64,000 nucleotides of DNA from Prinia subflava. Taxonomy: Eukaryota; Chordata; Aves; Passeriformes; Cisticolidae. The notes beneath the pieces were generated by a model. The model was not told the DNA's origin. It saw only the letters and a list, made by a program, of their open reading frames with translations, and made no database searches. Numbering within the stretch: the stretch's first letter is position 1; every line of letters begins with the position of its first letter. The stretch spans positions 1,240,001-1,304,000 of the forward strand of contig NW_026960614.1 in the NCBI RefSeq assembly GCF_021018805.1. Direction: 5' to 3'. A program made the translations under genes and the position numbers. This document shows positions 62,535 to 64,000 of the stretch, piece after piece.

Positions 62535-63338
62535 ATGAGTCTGCTTCAAGATGTACTCACAAACATCAAAGAAGCAGCTCAGAAAGTCATTCTGCAAATT
62601 AAACCTGCAGGAGCTCCAGAGGACAGTTACACAGAAGTAAGGCAGGGAGTAGGTGAGCCATTCACCTCATTCATAAATCGTCTCACTCAAGCAGTTGAGA
62701 GGCAATGCAGTGATGAAGTAGCACAACCACATTTAATTCGAAGCCTGGCTTCTGCAAATGCCAGTGAAGAATGCAAGAGTGTAATTCATGCCTTACCTGG
62801 TGCACAACCAACTTTGCCTCAAATGATAGAAGCTTGCAGCAAAATAAGTACCTCTGCACATGTAGTGGCAATCCAAGAAAACGTCTTAGGAGAAAAATTC
62901 AGAAAACACCAAGGAGCTCCAGATCAACAGGACAACTCTATTAGAGTGATGGCAGCAGAACTCACCAAAATACCATGTTTTAAGTGTAGAAAATTTGGAC
63001 ATATTAAAAAGTTTTGCCTAGAAACTGTGAGAAATGCGAAAGCACCTAGTCTTTGCCCAAGATGTAGAAAAAGAAAATATTTTGCAAATCACTGTCAATC
63101 CAAAGTAGATGTAGATGGAAGACCTCTACCTCTCCCGAGAAACTCCAAGAAGAGCACAGCATGCCAACGTGCTACGACGCAAGTAGTGGCAATGACTCAT
63201 CAGCACGAGACCTCTCAAGACACACAGTATGCAGAGAACCACAATCAGACTCACTGCGCAAGACCATCTGCTGCTTCCCCAGCTACCCAAAATTACTGCC
63301 TCCAGGGGCGCAATGTGAATTGGCAACTTCCAAATTAA
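62535..63338 (+). pseudogene. ERV-3 gag, capsid end and nucleocapsid
   Basis: 267 codons open. Capsid end with EVRQGVGEPFTSFINRLTQA and ANASEECKSVIHALPG; zinc knuckles CFKCRKFGHIKKFC and CPRCRKRKYFANHC. At 63137-63143 the site matching the ERV-2 slippery heptamer reads GAGAAAC, which would not slip well, so gag-pro expression is probably lost. Confidence 0.85.
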
Positions 63339-63999
63339 CATATTTCATGAATGAAAATCATGCAGTGATAATTACAGGAGTCACTAGAACATCATAAAAG
63401 AGACAAGAATTTTTTTATTATAAGCAAGGACAGAAGCAGTATTTTGGAGCTCATCATCTATCCAACAATCATTTCAGCAAATCAAAATGAAGAGTTGACA
63501 GTTTTGGATCAAGCCTTGCGAGCTCCATTGATTATCCCAGAAAATACTCCAGTAGCCAAGGCCATTGCTTTACCACCCAATGCAATAGATCAACAAGTCA
63601 TGCCAATAATGAGTCAGCAGACAGCAGTTGAAGGTGAAGACATGGAGACTCATGTCTTCTGGATAAAGCAGATAGGCCGAGACCAACCACAGATAACCTG
63701 CAACTTGACACTAAATGACAAAACAATCACAATCACAAGCATGCTAGATACATGGGCACACGTAACAGTTATTTCCTATATCTTCTAGCCCAGAGAGTGA
63801 GATTTGATGATACCTCTGAAATCTCTTTCAGTAATTGGTGGAGCCACATTGTGCATGCAGAGTGAAAATTCAATTATCATTGCGAGACCTGAAGGAAAGA
63901 CAGTGATCATCTGTCCCTTTGTTGTGCAAAAGCCCATCACAGTGTAGAGAAGAGACATCCTATCACAATAGAGAACGAAGATAGAAGTGGATTTTTAAC
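63339..63999 (+). pseudogene. ERV-3 pro: dUTPase-like part and inactive protease
   Basis: Frames 63161-63397 and 63444-63788 parallel ERV-2 pro (KLLPPGAQCELATSKL, IIYPTIISANQNEELTVLD, PLIIPENTPVAKAIALP). The protease active site reads LDTWAHVTVIS, so the essential Gly of Asp-Thr-Gly is Trp. A stop at 63786-63788 and further changes follow to the window end. Confidence 0.82.
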
Positions 64000-64000
64000 A

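Larger units (their letters stand above)
60600..64000 (+). mobile_element. ERV-3: older relative of ERV-2, cut by the window end
   Basis: Decayed gag (60600-63338) and pro (63161-63999) parallel ERV-2 block by block, with many substitutions and stops. No recognisable group C LTR precedes it. The pro end at 63985-63998 again shows GTGGATTTTTAA, the counterpart of the ERV-2 pro-pol junction. Confidence 0.85.

Overview
The window looks like bird DNA made almost wholly of transposable elements. The evidence is CR1 LINE copies with the avian CR1 3' end (GATTCTGTGATTC type), many long terminal repeats (LTRs) of avian ERV types, and betaretrovirus-like gag-pro-pol joined to an alpharetrovirus-like env. 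I found no host protein gene, no RNA gene I trust and no CRISPR. This density of nested, partly very young proviruses fits repeat-rich avian DNA such as a W chromosome or pericentromere. That placement is inference, and a songbird is only a guess.

Working names for the LTR groups. A: short, about 330-360 bp. B: LTR of betaretrovirus-like proviruses with a Lys-type primer site. C: 700-800 bp, Tyr-type primer site. D: long, about 1.0-1.5 kb. E: about 640-675 bp, all on the minus strand here. G: 999 bp, gammaretrovirus-like, Pro-type primer site. H: 680 bp, LTR of a gammaretrovirus-like provirus on the minus strand.

Layout. 1-3308: CR1 (+) split by an A LTR and an ERVL-type LTR. 3309-5607: D LTR pieces (-). 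6240-9075: ERVL-like pol with an env-like tail (-), split by A and G LTRs. 9076-15050: a chain of LTRs, including a C LTR inside a D LTR. 15062-24200: an ERVL-type LTR holding an E LTR and a whole 6977-bp H provirus (-) with apparently identical LTRs. 24451-28510: further LTR remnants. 28511-32581: betaretrovirus-like 5' LTR, primer site and gag (-), split by C and G LTRs. 32582-37016: an env-like remnant, a B LTR split by an E LTR, a Lys-type primer site, leader and gag matrix (+). 37090-39310: CR1 (-) split by a solo H LTR. 39310-43245: internal sequence, tandem repeats, primer site and LTR of a gammaretrovirus-like provirus (-). 43246-50165: decayed provirus ERV-1 (+), split by three solo LTRs. 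50252-60031: young provirus ERV-2 (+) with matching 6-bp target duplications, inserted in a B LTR. 60600-64000: an older relative of ERV-2 (ERV-3), cut by the window edge.

In ERV-2 the gag, pro, pol and env regions follow betaretrovirus order. A GGGAAAC slippery site joins gag to pro. The env frame runs on into the 3' LTR, which supplies its last 46 residues. The same LTR reading frame stays open in two diverged copies elsewhere in the window. The U5 part of this LTR carries four tandem hairpins with a near-constant AACAGCAA loop beside the primer site. These features, the strand-biased depletion of CC from about 37.3 to 40.9 kb, and the layered insertions are the main points of interest.
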